From: Pseudomonadales bacterium
Lineage (GTDB): Bacteria > Pseudomonadota > Gammaproteobacteria > Pseudomonadales > Pseudohongiellaceae
Length of the DNA stretch: 64,000 nt
Direction of reading: 5' to 3'
Assembly (NCBI GenBank): GCA_024234365.1
Contig: JACKOK010000001.1
Coordinates: forward strand, 1-64,000
The position numbers were made by a program, and so were the translations under genes. Below the pieces are notes generated by a model. The model did not search any database and was not told the origin of the DNA. It saw nothing but the letters and a program-made list of their open reading frames with translations. Below, piece by piece: positions 1 through 8,425 of the stretch (the first letter of the stretch is position 1; each line of letters begins with the position of its first letter).

Positions 1-320
1 CTCTGAGGCTCACTGCCGAATATCATGCGCCGTACAACTTCAAATAAAACGCCAAGCCCCAATATGATTTGTAGATAGCCACTGACTCTCGCAGCCTTCG
101 CTTGCCGCAAAACTCCCTTGCCCACGGCATAGAGCGAAAGACCATAAACTGTTGCATCTGCCAGCATATCTAGTGAGTCAGCTATAAGTCCTGTTGATTG
201 CGCGATCCAGCCTAGTATTAACTCTGCAATGAACATAAATGCATTTATAGAGAGCAAGATTATGAGCGTTTTCCTTTCAAGACTATCCGCTTGCTCTGCC
301 CCACAACCACAATTTGACAT
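1..320 (-). CDS. Cation diffusion facilitator (CDF) family transporter, 3' part outside window
   Basis: The reverse strand reads from an ATG at 320 to the window edge, giving 106 N-terminal residues. CDF proteins are inner-membrane antiporters that export Zn2+, Cd2+, Co2+ or Fe2+ in exchange for protons. Visible features are a Cys-bearing N terminus (SNCGCG), a first hydrophobic helix at about residues 19-40, and a second one carrying DSLDMLADA, where D51 and D55 give the family's membrane metal-site pattern DxxxD. The rest of the transporter lies beyond the window. The gene is clearly more AT-rich than the genes to its right and ends a region otherwise of core type, so it may belong to an acquired metal-resistance segment. 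No MerR-type operator was recognised upstream. The family call is firm; the metal is unknown. Confidence 0.85.
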   Translation of the reverse strand, partial: MSNCGCGAEQADSLERKTLIILLSINAFMFIAELILGWIAQSTGLIADSLDMLADATVYGLSLYAVGKGVLRQAKAARVSGYLQIILGLGVLFEVVRRMIFGSEPQ

Positions 321-422
321 ATTTTCTCCGATCTCGATTGGGCGCCTAACATTTACATAGTGCGCAAGCACACATCTCTTTCCCGGTTGACGGGAATCTA
401 CACCCATCCCCCAAGGAAATAC

Positions 423-511
423 AGCCCGTTTAACGTTCAATACACAAATCCCATCGTGGGAAAAGGTGCAGGCACGGGCTCTGGAGATAGGGGGTTTCTC
501 CCTATCTCCAG
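423..511. repeat. Gene-free interval with two stacked inverted repeats
   Basis: The 321 bases between the CDF start (320) and the aldo/keto reductase stop (642) contain no credible gene. They hold an outer inverted repeat AGCCCGT (423-429) / ACGGGCT (474-480) enclosing CCCA-TCG-TGGG (450-460). Directly after it comes a perfect 12-bp stem, CTGGAGATAGGG (481-492) / CCCTATCTCCAG (500-511), with a 7-base loop. There is no T-tract, so this is not a textbook terminator in either direction. It could still end transcription from the reductase, or be a recombination or cruciform site at the edge of the AT-rich segment. Confidence 0.5.
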
Positions 512-641
512 GTGGCGTGCATCAGGGCATTGAAATGCTGAAAGAAAAAGGTAGGTAACCGGCAAAAGCAGGCGGTATTCAATAGGCATTATGTGCCATG
601 GAAGTTTGCGTCAGGGAACGGCGTGCGAGGGTGTCGTGCAA

Positions 642-1460
642 TCAGCTCTGAGGTGCCCCTGCTACCTCCACCGCACACCCAATATTGTGCAGCAGATGCT
701 CGGGCGTAATGCTGCCGATAATTACCGAGCTCACCCCGGCATGGGAGAACACGAACTCCAGGCTCGCGCGCACGGGGTCGATGGCGGCGCCATCCGCATC
801 CGTCATCACATGCCCGCTGTTAAGCGCTTTCTTGATCAGCACGCCCTTGTGGCGGGCATGGGCCTCGGCCACCACGGCGGCATCGTCGGTCGCCGTGGGG
901 TTCAGGGTCACCATCACCACATCCGCCTGCTCCAGTGCCAGAAAACCACCGGCAACGGTCTTGGTGGACATGCCAAAGGCGCGGATAAGGCCGGCCTCCT
1001 TGGCGCGGATCAGCGCATCGAAGCAGTCGCTGTTGCGGATGATGTCCTCGTCGTTGCCATCGGAGTGCACCAGCACCAGGTCGAGGTAATCGGTGCGCAG
1101 GAGTTTGAGGCTGCGCTCCAGGCTGTGGCGCACATGCGCGGGGCTGAAGTCGAAGGAGGATTCGCCGTTCTGGAACTCTTCGCCCACTTTGCTGCAGATC
1201 ACCCAGTCGTGGCGGTGCTCCAGCAACTGGCCCAGGCGTTCTTCGCTGCTGCCATAGGCGGGGGCGGTGTCGATCAGGTTCATGCCGGCGTCTTTGCACA
1301 GGGCAAGGATGTTACGCACGCTGGCATCGTCGGGCAGGGAGAAACCCTGGGGGTATTTCACACCCAGGTTGCGGCCGATCTTCACGGTGCCCAGGCCGAG
1401 GCAGGAGACCTCGATGCCGGTGTCGCCCAACGGACGCATGGGGAGTGTCGAGCGGTTCAT
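642..1460 (-). CDS. Aldo/keto reductase family protein
   Basis: A 272-residue NAD(P)H-dependent oxidoreductase of the aldo/keto reductase TIM-barrel family. The start ATG at 1458-1460 overlaps the stop of the upstream FAD oxidoreductase (ATGA arrangement), so the two are translationally coupled. The N terminus has the family's beta-alpha opening (RPLGDTGIEVSCLGLGTVKIG). NLIDTAPAYGSSEERLG supplies the catalytic Asp and Tyr, SKVGEEF the Lys-bearing strand, and DYLDLVLVHSDG the His-bearing strand. GSITPEHL near the C terminus is the cofactor-phosphate region. The substrate cannot be read from the sequence. A role in processing the product or substrate of its FAD partner is inference. Confidence 0.9.
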   Translation of the reverse strand: MNRSTLPMRPLGDTGIEVSCLGLGTVKIGRNLGVKYPQGFSLPDDASVRNILALCKDAGMNLIDTAPAYGSSEERLGQLLEHRHDWVICSKVGEEFQNGESSFDFSPAHVRHSLERSLKLLRTDYLDLVLVHSDGNDEDIIRNSDCFDALIRAKEAGLIRAFGMSTKTVAGGFLALEQADVVMVTLNPTATDDAAVVAEAHARHKGVLIKKALNSGHVMTDADGAAIDPVRASLEFVFSHAGVSSVIIGSITPEHLLHNIGCAVEVAGAPQS

Positions 1461-2680
1461 GGCAGCAGTCCCTCCCAGCGTGGGGCGGAGACCTCGGGGG
1501 CGGGGAAGTATTTGCTTAGCTGCTGCGCGGCATTTTGCCCGGGCGCGGGTATGCGGGGGGCAATGCCCTGCTTTTGCAGGGCGCTCATCACGGCATCGCC
1601 CAGTTCGGGGCTCAGGGTGAGCTTGGTGGGCCAGCACAGCATCAGGTTCTGTTGGCTGTGCAGATAGGCGGTGTCGGGGCGCTGCAGATTGGGCAGGCGG
1701 GGTTCGGCGCGGTTGATGTGGAAGCCGCACCAGCGGGCGGTGTCCACGTCCACCCAGGGGAACAGGCGCTTGAGTTCGCGTTTGCCCACGGCAATCTGCT
1801 CGTCTTCGCTGCGCTGCATGCCGCTCTCGGCGATCTCGCCGCCCAGGTACCACACCCAGCTGCCATCGGGCTGCGGGTGGGAGGTGATGGTGAGCAGGGG
1901 CGTCATGCCAAAGCTGTCGCCAATGCAGTGCAGGTAAACGGGGTGCGGATGCACGGTGTGCATGGCCAGCATGTGCAGGGGGCGGGTCTGCATGGCGGGC
2001 TGTGCAATCTGCATCTGTTGCAGCAGGGGGCCGTTGCCTTCGCCGGCGCACAGCAGGTAGCGGTGGGCTTTCAGGCTTATCTGGCCTTCATCGGTCTGCA
2101 GATTGAGGCGGGCCACGGAGCCGTCTTCATTGGCCTGCAGTTGCACGGGGGTGTCGCCCGTGCGGAAGATCCGGTCTTTATGCGGTGCCGCCAGGGTCTG
2201 CAGCAGGGACGGGGTGTCCACCACGAAATCGGTCAGTTGGTACAGGGTGCCGGAGAGCGACTGGTCGCGCAGGAACTCGGGGTAGCGGGAAGGGCTCAGG
2301 GCATCGATGCGGCCGCGCAGCGCCTTGCTGCCGAGGAAGCTCTTGAGGCGGGAGCGTACGCCGCCGCTGGACCACATGAAGTAATGGGGCGCGAGCAGGC
2401 GGCATTCGCGCAGGTCCACGTCCGCCTCGCCGCGCAGGCACTGGCGCCAGCGCTCGGGCATGCCGGCAATGGCGCTGCTGGCGGGGCTGAGCACGCCGCT
2501 CAGGGCATACTTGAGGCCGCCGTGGATGATGCCCTGGGAGGCAATGGTCTGGCCGCCGCCCAAGGCGTGCTTTTCCAGCAGCACGGCGTCGAAGCCCTGC
2601 TGGCGCACGCGGTTGAGCAGCCACAGGCCGGCGATGCCGCCGCCGAGAATCACGATGTCGGTGTGCAGTTCCTGGGTCAT
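1457..2680 (-). CDS. FAD-dependent oxidoreductase (DAO / glycerol-3-phosphate dehydrogenase-like)
   Basis: A 407-residue flavoenzyme of the D-amino-acid-oxidase/glycerol-3-phosphate dehydrogenase superfamily. The dinucleotide-binding Rossmann motif GGGIAG is at residues 13-18, with the ribose-binding acidic residue E36 at the end of strand 2 (VLLEKH). GGQTIASQGIIHGGLKY is the conserved FAD-contacting loop seen in LhgO- and GlpD-like proteins. A GxG near the C-terminal third (CAGEGNG) fits the second FAD contact. It has no signal peptide, so it is probably cytosolic or peripheral to the membrane. It lies upstream of and overlaps the aldo/keto reductase gene, and is divergent from waaA with about 125 bp between starts. 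The substrate is unknown; a 2-hydroxyacid or similar alcohol is a guess. Confidence 0.85.
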   Translation of the reverse strand: MTQELHTDIVILGGGIAGLWLLNRVRQQGFDAVLLEKHALGGGQTIASQGIIHGGLKYALSGVLSPASSAIAGMPERWRQCLRGEADVDLRECRLLAPHYFMWSSGGVRSRLKSFLGSKALRGRIDALSPSRYPEFLRDQSLSGTLYQLTDFVVDTPSLLQTLAAPHKDRIFRTGDTPVQLQANEDGSVARLNLQTDEGQISLKAHRYLLCAGEGNGPLLQQMQIAQPAMQTRPLHMLAMHTVHPHPVYLHCIGDSFGMTPLLTITSHPQPDGSWVWYLGGEIAESGMQRSEDEQIAVGKRELKRLFPWVDVDTARWCGFHINRAEPRLPNLQRPDTAYLHSQQNLMLCWPTKLTLSPELGDAVMSALQKQGIAPRIPAPGQNAAQQLSKYFPAPEVSAPRWEGLLP

Positions 2681-2805
2681 GTCCTTGAGGCCGAAAACTA
2701 ACGGGATCGGAGGAAAATTTGTTACAGTGCAGGCCTTGTGGCCCGTGGTTCCCCCGAGAGGCCGCCAATGGTAGCACGCCAGGCCCCGGAAGCAGACAAA
2801 CCAAT

Positions 2806-4104
2806 TTGAACAGATTCGCCTATAACATCCTCTTCACGCTGGTGCTGCCTGTCATCGTGCTGCGCCTGCTGTGGCGTGCCATCAAGGCGCCCGCGTATGC
2901 CCGCCGCTGGGGGGAGCGCTTCGGCGCACCAAGGCTGAGCGCACAGCAGCAGGCCATGAAGGGTAAGTGGCTGTGGCTGCACGCGGTGTCGGTGGGGGAA
3001 ACCCTGGCCGCCGCGCCGCTGGTGCGCAAGCTGCTGGCCGACCACCCTGAACTTCCCATTGTGATGACAACGATGACGCCCACGGGCTCCGAGCGGGTGC
3101 GGGCGCTGTTCGGGGATTCGATCTGCCATGTTTATGCGCCCTACGATCATCCCTTGGTCGTGAACCGCTTTCTGCGCCGCTTTCAGCCGCACACGGTGGT
3201 GATCATGGAGACGGAGCTATGGCCCAATATCATTCACTGCAGCAAGGCGCTGGGGGCGCGGGTAATCGTGGCCAATGCGCGCCTGTCGGAGAAATCCTTT
3301 CGCGGTTACGAGAAGTTCGCCAGGCTGGGCAAGCCCATGCTGCAGGCTATCGACTGCATCGCGGCGCAGGGTGAGGCAGATGCACAGCGCTTTGAACGCC
3401 TGGGCGTGCCGCGCGAGCGCCTGAGGGTCACGGGCAGCATCAAGTTCGAAATTGATCTGCCGGACGATCTGGCGCAGAAGCGCGAGGCGATGAAGGCCTC
3501 GTTTGCAGGCAATCGCCCCGTGCTCATTGCGGCCAGCACCCGTGAAGGGGAAGAGGAACATGTCTTGCGTGCGTTCCAGCAATGTCTGCAGACAATGCCG
3601 GATCTGCTGTTGATTCTGGTGCCACGTCACCCGGAAAGATTCAAATCAGTGGCGCGGCTGTGCGAACAGAACGGATTGACGCTGGTGAAACGCAGCGAAC
3701 ATTCCGTGGTCACAGAAAAGACACAGGTATTCCTGGGGGATTCGATGGGCGAGATGCTGACCTATTTCAGTGTCAGCGATGTGGCCTTCGTCGGTGGCAG
3801 CCTGGTGAATACCGGTTGCCACAATGTACTGGAACCGGCGGCGTTGGGTCTGCCGGTACTTGTTGGCCCCTCGCAGTTCAATTTTCAGAGCATCTGCGAG
3901 CAGCTGGAGTCGGCAGGGGCGCTGAAGACGGTGGCGGATGCGAATGGATTGGCGCAGGCGGTCGTGCAGGTGTTCGCGGACGAATCGCTGCGGCAGTCGA
4001 TGGGGGCTGCGGGGCGGCAGTTGATCGAGGAGAATCGTGGGGCGCTTCAGCGCATCGAGGACATCGTCTGGCAGGCTGCAGATGATCAGGGAGGCAAACC
4101 TTGA
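2806..4104 (+). CDS. waaA: 3-deoxy-D-manno-octulosonic acid (Kdo) transferase
   Basis: Transfers Kdo from CMP-Kdo to lipid IVA, starting the LPS inner core at the cytoplasmic face of the inner membrane. The protein has 432 residues if started at the TTG at 2806 (E. coli WaaA has 425). An ATG at 2719 is in frame but would add 29 residues not typical of the family. From the TTG, residues 4-24 form the membrane anchor (FAYNILFTLVLPVIVLRLLW). WLHAVSVGE at about 57-65 carries the proposed catalytic Glu, followed by a GT-B fold with METELWPN in the N-terminal domain. The C-terminal GGSL...GCHNVLEPAALGLPV motif is characteristic. The 3' end overlaps the beta-lactamase homologue by 4 bases. Confidence 0.93.
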   Translation: MNRFAYNILFTLVLPVIVLRLLWRAIKAPAYARRWGERFGAPRLSAQQQAMKGKWLWLHAVSVGETLAAAPLVRKLLADHPELPIVMTTMTPTGSERVRALFGDSICHVYAPYDHPLVVNRFLRRFQPHTVVIMETELWPNIIHCSKALGARVIVANARLSEKSFRGYEKFARLGKPMLQAIDCIAAQGEADAQRFERLGVPRERLRVTGSIKFEIDLPDDLAQKREAMKASFAGNRPVLIAASTREGEEEHVLRAFQQCLQTMPDLLLILVPRHPERFKSVARLCEQNGLTLVKRSEHSVVTEKTQVFLGDSMGEMLTYFSVSDVAFVGGSLVNTGCHNVLEPAALGLPVLVGPSQFNFQSICEQLESAGALKTVADANGLAQAVVQVFADESLRQSMGAAGRQLIEENRGALQRIEDIVWQAADDQGGKP

Positions 4105-4925
4105 TATTTCGCATGCTCATACTTTTTTTTGGCATTGCCTGTTTCTGTGCGGGTCATGCTTTTGCCCAAAGCCATCCGCCGGGTGTTATCAAGGAAGACC
4201 CGGCACTTACGGCGCTGGTGGATGCTACCGGTTTTCAGGGCACGGTGCTCGTCTATGATGTAAAGGCGAAGCAGTATGACGCGGGGCACGCGGAGCGTGC
4301 GAACCTGCCCTTGATTCCGGCGTCCACCTTCAAGGTGTTCAGCACGCTGGCGGCACTGGAGAGTGGGGTGATCGCCGGAGCAGATGCCGTCATTCCCTGG
4401 GATGGCATGGTGCGCAGCCGCAGTGAACTGAATCAGGACCTCACGCTGCAGCGTGCCTTTGCCCTGTCGGCGGTGCCCCATTATCAGGAAATGGTGCAAC
4501 GCATCGGCCACTTGCGCATGCAGCACTATATCGATGCGGTGGGCTATGGCAACCGCGATATTTCAGGGGGCGATGACAGCTTCTGGCTGGAAGGCAATCT
4601 GCGTATTTCGCCGGTGCAGCAAATTGACTTCCTGAAACGCCTGTATGAAAACACCTTGCCGTTTCGCCCCGAGGTGATGGACACGACAAAAGCGATTATG
4701 GTGTCCGAACAGACGCCGCAGTACACGCTGCGCAGCAAGACCGGGCTGGCAATATTGCCGGGCCAGCACAACGTAGGCTGGTGGATCGGCTGGGTGGAGA
4801 AGGGTGAGGATGTCACCTTTTTTGCCACCGCATTGGAAGCGGTTGATCCTGACGTCAGTTTTCTTGCCACGCGCCTCAATCTGGCGCGTCAGTCCCTCGT
4901 GCATCTGGGGGTGCTTCCCGAGTAA
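4101..4925 (+). CDS. Class D (OXA-type) beta-lactamase homologue
   Basis: A 274-residue exported serine hydrolase of the class D beta-lactamase / penicillin-recognising family. All class D signatures are present. STFK has S75 as nucleophile and K78 as the residue carbamylated in the family; SAV is at 123-125; YGN at 149-151; the tryptophan that shields the carbamate is at 162 in FWLEGNLRIS; KTG is at 213-215, followed by GWWIGW. The N-terminal signal peptide is MLILFFGIACFCAGHAFA. The TTG start at 4101 is preferred because GGGAGG lies about 7 bases upstream; the ATG at 4113 would be too far from it. The 4-base overlap with waaA implies co-translation. The intact motifs suggest an active enzyme, but spectrum and expression cannot be inferred. 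It could be an intrinsic chromosomal OXA or a cell-wall-related relative. Confidence 0.93.
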   Translation: MIFRMLILFFGIACFCAGHAFAQSHPPGVIKEDPALTALVDATGFQGTVLVYDVKAKQYDAGHAERANLPLIPASTFKVFSTLAALESGVIAGADAVIPWDGMVRSRSELNQDLTLQRAFALSAVPHYQEMVQRIGHLRMQHYIDAVGYGNRDISGGDDSFWLEGNLRISPVQQIDFLKRLYENTLPFRPEVMDTTKAIMVSEQTPQYTLRSKTGLAILPGQHNVGWWIGWVEKGEDVTFFATALEAVDPDVSFLATRLNLARQSLVHLGVLPE

Positions 4926-4980
4926 ATGTTCTGGCCGTATAAGGGCCTGAAAATTGTCACGCCATCATGGAGAGCTTGGT

Positions 4981-6726
4981 ATGAATATTCGTCATCTGTT
5001 GAACCCCCTGCGCCGTTTTGCGCTGCTTTCCTTCATCACGGTCACCGCCACGCTGGCACAGGCCGCCAGCATCAACAAGGAAGAGGCGTCGACGCTGGTC
5101 GCCGGGCTTGCGGGTAGCGAGCCGGCCAGTTTCACGGACTTCTTGAGTGCGGTGTCGCAGCAGTCCTTGCCACAAGCCGATGAGATTGCCGCCTTGCTGC
5201 GCGACTACCGGGCGGGTGCCACGCTGGATGCGCAGGAGCAGAACCTGTTGATTCGTCTGCTGGGGCTCTATGCGCGGGTGAAGTACGAAGACGATGCGCT
5301 GCAGACCCTGACAGAGCTGGTTGCCATTCCCACCTTCGATGTGGAGGGCTTGCCGCAGTATGAAAACCCGGAGTTTCTGCGCTTTGGCAGCAAACTGCAG
5401 AGCGTGGCGGAGCGTCTCAATCTGCGGTTTCGCAACGTGGACAATCGCATATACGAAATCTCCCTCGGCGATGAGCAGGGCGAGTTGATCGGCGTGCATG
5501 CACACGCCGATGTGGTGCCGGTGAATCCCGAGCTGTGGGTGCTGGAAGACGGCACGAAGCTGGACCCTTTCGTGGTCACGCGCATCGATGATCGCCTGTA
5601 CGGGCGTGGCACGGAAGACGACAAGAACGGCATCGTGGTGACAATGTATGCGATGCATGTGGTGCAGGAAGAGGGCCTGCCTTTGCTGCGGCATTTCAAG
5701 CTGCTGGTGGACACGCGCGAGGAAACCGGCGGCGATGCCATGCCCTATTATTTCGAGCGCAACCCGGTGCCCGACTACAATATCGCAATGGACGGCAGTT
5801 ATCCGGTGACGATTGCCGAAAAAGGCTATGGCACGGTGATGGCCAGCTTCCCGGTGCGCGCGCCAACGGGAGAGGGGGCGGAAATCGTTGAGCTGACAGG
5901 CGGGCTGGCCACCAATCAGATTCCCGCGTCCAGTACCGTCTGGTTGCGCAGCAGCCGGCCGGAGGCGCTGGTGCGCACGCTCAATGAAGAGGGTGCTGTG
6001 TTTGCGGCCCGTCATGGCAGCAATTTTGCCATTCGTGCCGAGCACAACGGTGGCCGTGTGCGTCTGGACATTCTTGGTGTGCCCGCACATTCCTCGGAGC
6101 CGCAGAGCGGCGTCAACCCGGTCTCGCGCATGTTCGCCTTCCTCACGCAACTGGCGGACGAGGGCGTGCTGCAACAGAATCATTTTACGGATGCCGCGCG
6201 CTATGCCACGGAAAACTGGGGCATGGATTTTCTCGGCAATCAGCTCGGCATTGCCTATGAAGATTCGTTCATGGGGCCGCTGACGGCTGCGCAGACGTTT
6301 ATCGCGCTGGATGACACTCGGCTGCGTACTGCCGTCAATCTGCGCCTGCCGATTGGACGTGTGCCGGCGGAACTGGTGGCGCAACTAGAGCAGACGCTGA
6401 CGCAGTGGGCGGCAGATAATGAGGTAGAGGTCAGTTTTGCCATTAATGCGGGAGAACCCATGTACCGCAGCCCCGAAGGCAACTGGGTGAATACGATGCT
6501 GGATATCGCGGTGGAGAACCTGAACATTCCGCGTGAGTTCGGCTCCTCCGCAGGCGGCACGTCCATTCACGATCTGCCCAACGGTGTGCAGTTCGGGCTG
6601 GCCATGCCTACGGAGAAATACACGGGTCACAACGCCAATGAGTTCAAGCGGGTCGAACAGTTCCTGCTCGATTTGCAGATTGTGACCGAGATGATTGCCC
6701 ACCTCGGCACCATGTCTTCCCTGTAA
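4981..6726 (+). CDS. Exported M20-family dipeptidase
   Basis: A 581-residue zinc metallopeptidase of the M20 family, most like PepV/Xaa-His-type dipeptidases of gammaproteobacteria. The signal peptide spans roughly residues 1-29 (hydrophobic FALLSFITVTATLAQA), so it probably acts in the periplasm. Metal and catalytic residues are visible: HAHADVV with H175 and D177, GTEDDKNG with D213 bridging the two zincs, the general base in REETGG (E247/E248), and D271 in AMDGSYP. The C-terminal conserved His is in TGHNANEF. The ATG at 4981 follows GGAG at good spacing and opens a clean signal peptide. The likely job is hydrolysis of dipeptides in the periplasm; the specific substrate is unknown. Confidence 0.88.
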   Translation: MNIRHLLNPLRRFALLSFITVTATLAQAASINKEEASTLVAGLAGSEPASFTDFLSAVSQQSLPQADEIAALLRDYRAGATLDAQEQNLLIRLLGLYARVKYEDDALQTLTELVAIPTFDVEGLPQYENPEFLRFGSKLQSVAERLNLRFRNVDNRIYEISLGDEQGELIGVHAHADVVPVNPELWVLEDGTKLDPFVVTRIDDRLYGRGTEDDKNGIVVTMYAMHVVQEEGLPLLRHFKLLVDTREETGGDAMPYYFERNPVPDYNIAMDGSYPVTIAEKGYGTVMASFPVRAPTGEGAEIVELTGGLATNQIPASSTVWLRSSRPEALVRTLNEEGAVFAARHGSNFAIRAEHNGGRVRLDILGVPAHSSEPQSGVNPVSRMFAFLTQLADEGVLQQNHFTDAARYATENWGMDFLGNQLGIAYEDSFMGPLTAAQTFIALDDTRLRTAVNLRLPIGRVPAELVAQLEQTLTQWAADNEVEVSFAINAGEPMYRSPEGNWVNTMLDIAVENLNIPREFGSSAGGTSIHDLPNGVQFGLAMPTEKYTGHNANEFKRVEQFLLDLQIVTEMIAHLGTMSSL

Positions 6727-6736
6727 GGCGGAGCCG

Positions 6737-8077
6737 CTATATCAGGACGCGGGTGAGGTTCTCCACGCCCGTGTCCGTCACCCGCACATTGTCCTCGATG
6801 CGGATGCCGCCCAGAGGCATCATGGCGTCCACTACCTCCCAGTCAATCAGCTTGCCGCGAGCCGTGTTGCGTTCGGGGTTCAGCAGCACGGGAATAAAAT
6901 ACAGCCCGGGCTCCACGGTAAACACCTGGCCGCTCTCGATCATGCGGGTGGTGCGCAGAGCTGGGTAATCCTCGGGCGGTGGTTGAATCTCTCCTTGTGC
7001 GTTCTTCATGCGCCCGCCCACATCGTGTACCTGAATGCCCAGCAGATGGCCTATGCCGTGGGGCATGAACAGGGTGCTCATCCTGTTTTCGATCAGCGCT
7101 TCACGGCTGCCCCGGCAGATGCCGGCGCCGAGCAGGATATTGGTGATGCCTTCATGGGCGGCGCGGTGCAGGTCCGGGTAGGGCATGCCCGGACGCACGC
7201 TGGCGATCAGGGCCGTCTGCATGGCTTCCATCGCTTCCACCAGATTCTTGAACAGCGGTGAGGTGGCGGGGCGGGTCCAGGTACGGGTGATGTCGGAGCA
7301 ACAGGCATTCACGCGGCAGCCGGCATCGATCAGCAGCACCTGGCTGTTGGCGCCACTCTCCCGACGCTTGTTCTGGTAATGGAGAATGGCTGCCTTCTCA
7401 TCCAGGGCCACGATGGTCGGATAGGGCATGTCCTCGTCCAGCATGCCACAGGCCTGCAGATAGGCCATGTGAATATCGTATTCGCTGCCGCCGTCTTCAA
7501 AGGCATGGCGTGCCGCCGTGTGCCCACGCAGGGCAAGCTGGTTGGCCTTGCGGATGCTGGCCACCTCGTACTCGCTTTTACAGGCTCGCTGGTAATCCAG
7601 CGTGTTCAGCAGCGTGGGCGGATTGCATGCCGTGGCAGCAATGCCAAGCCCCTTGCCAAAGGCAGTGTTCTCGCCCATGAAGGCCAGGGCTGCGAGGTCG
7701 ATGCCGTGGCGGGAAAGCAGGGGACCAAGATGTGTTGTGACATCGGTGCTGCGTGCCAGGGGTATTCGCTCGAAGGCGCAGGCCACCCAGTCATCCAGCG
7801 TGATGTGCTGCTCGTACCAGAAGTCCGGCGCAATTACCTGAAAATAGATGGGAGCCTCGCCGGGGATGAACAACAGCATCTGGTCCGGGCGGTTCACGGG
7901 CAAGCAGTGCAGAAAATGCGGGTTTGCCCGGAAAGTGGGGTGCTGGTCGTCGGCGAAATAGGTCTGTTCGGAGCCGCTGTGCAGAAGCACGGCCCCGAAG
8001 CCGCTGAGTGTCAGGGCATCGGAATAAATATCACAAAGCCGGGCGATGTGCTGGGAGTAATGCTGGGCATAGGGCAT
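6737..8077 (-). CDS. pepQ: Xaa-Pro dipeptidase (prolidase)
   Basis: A 446-residue cytosolic dimanganese aminopeptidase of family M24 that cleaves dipeptides with C-terminal proline (E. coli PepQ has 443). The pita-bread-fold metal ligands can be read in order: the Asp pair in LIDAGCRVNACCSDITRT, His in MPHGIGHLLGIQVHDVGG, Glu in VEPGLYFIP and Glu in GIRIEDNVRV. The ATG at 8075-8077 is preferred over the upstream in-frame start because GAGGAA sits about 6 bases before it. The gene converges with the M20 dipeptidase, their stops only about 10 bases apart. Confidence 0.94.
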   Translation of the reverse strand: MPYAQHYSQHIARLCDIYSDALTLSGFGAVLLHSGSEQTYFADDQHPTFRANPHFLHCLPVNRPDQMLLFIPGEAPIYFQVIAPDFWYEQHITLDDWVACAFERIPLARSTDVTTHLGPLLSRHGIDLAALAFMGENTAFGKGLGIAATACNPPTLLNTLDYQRACKSEYEVASIRKANQLALRGHTAARHAFEDGGSEYDIHMAYLQACGMLDEDMPYPTIVALDEKAAILHYQNKRRESGANSQVLLIDAGCRVNACCSDITRTWTRPATSPLFKNLVEAMEAMQTALIASVRPGMPYPDLHRAAHEGITNILLGAGICRGSREALIENRMSTLFMPHGIGHLLGIQVHDVGGRMKNAQGEIQPPPEDYPALRTTRMIESGQVFTVEPGLYFIPVLLNPERNTARGKLIDWEVVDAMMPLGGIRIEDNVRVTDTGVENLTRVLI

Positions 8078-8277
8078 GGGAGTTCCTCGACGCCGGGGTG
8101 TGCGGCAATGACGTGCGCAAGACAATAACACAGCGGCATAAAAGCTGTCGCCATCAACGCAGGCCTTTGTTGAGTGGGCCAGATGATGGGGCTATGATGT
8201 GGGCAGCGGGGGATGACAAAGCATTCCCAAAAGGCGCCACCTGCCCCAACAAAAACACCATGCAGGAGCTACCCCGC

Positions 8278-8389
8278 GTAGGAGCCTGCCTGCAGGCGAA
8301 CAAGCCAATTTCACCATCGGCAGCAGGGCTGGCTCCTACAACGAATAGAGGCGTGTCCCGACGTAGGAGCCTGCCCTGCAGGTGATCAA
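8278..8389. repeat. REP-type hairpin elements, left tract (three copies)
   Basis: Three copies of a short palindromic element lie between pepQ and the cupin gene. Two read GTAGGAGCCTGCC.TGCAGG (8278 and 8362) and the middle one is inverted (8309-8340, ending GGCTGGCTCCTAC). Each has a GTAGGAGC head followed by a perfect hairpin such as GCCAGC-CCT-GCTGGC. This is the layout of Pseudomonas-type REP sequences, which are non-autonomous and mobilised by RAYT transposases in the families studied. No RAYT gene lies in the window. The 348-base interval 8078-8425 otherwise holds nothing I recognise. Confidence 0.85.
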
Positions 8390-8425
8390 ACCACGAAGGC
8401 ATAACAAGAAACAGACGGGGGAAAC

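Noticed and set aside
343..349. GCCTAAC, resembling an integron attC half-site
   Set aside because: No complementary GTTAGGC-type partner lies within a plausible attC length, so there is no site.
2719..2805. ATG start for waaA at 2719
   Set aside because: It would add 29 residues that do not resemble the family; the TTG at 2806 gives the standard membrane-anchor start and length.
8154..8402. Small minus-strand frame between pepQ and the cupin gene
   Set aside because: Its sequence is largely translated REP hairpins, with no domain. The frame at 9309-9686 is rejected for the same reason.
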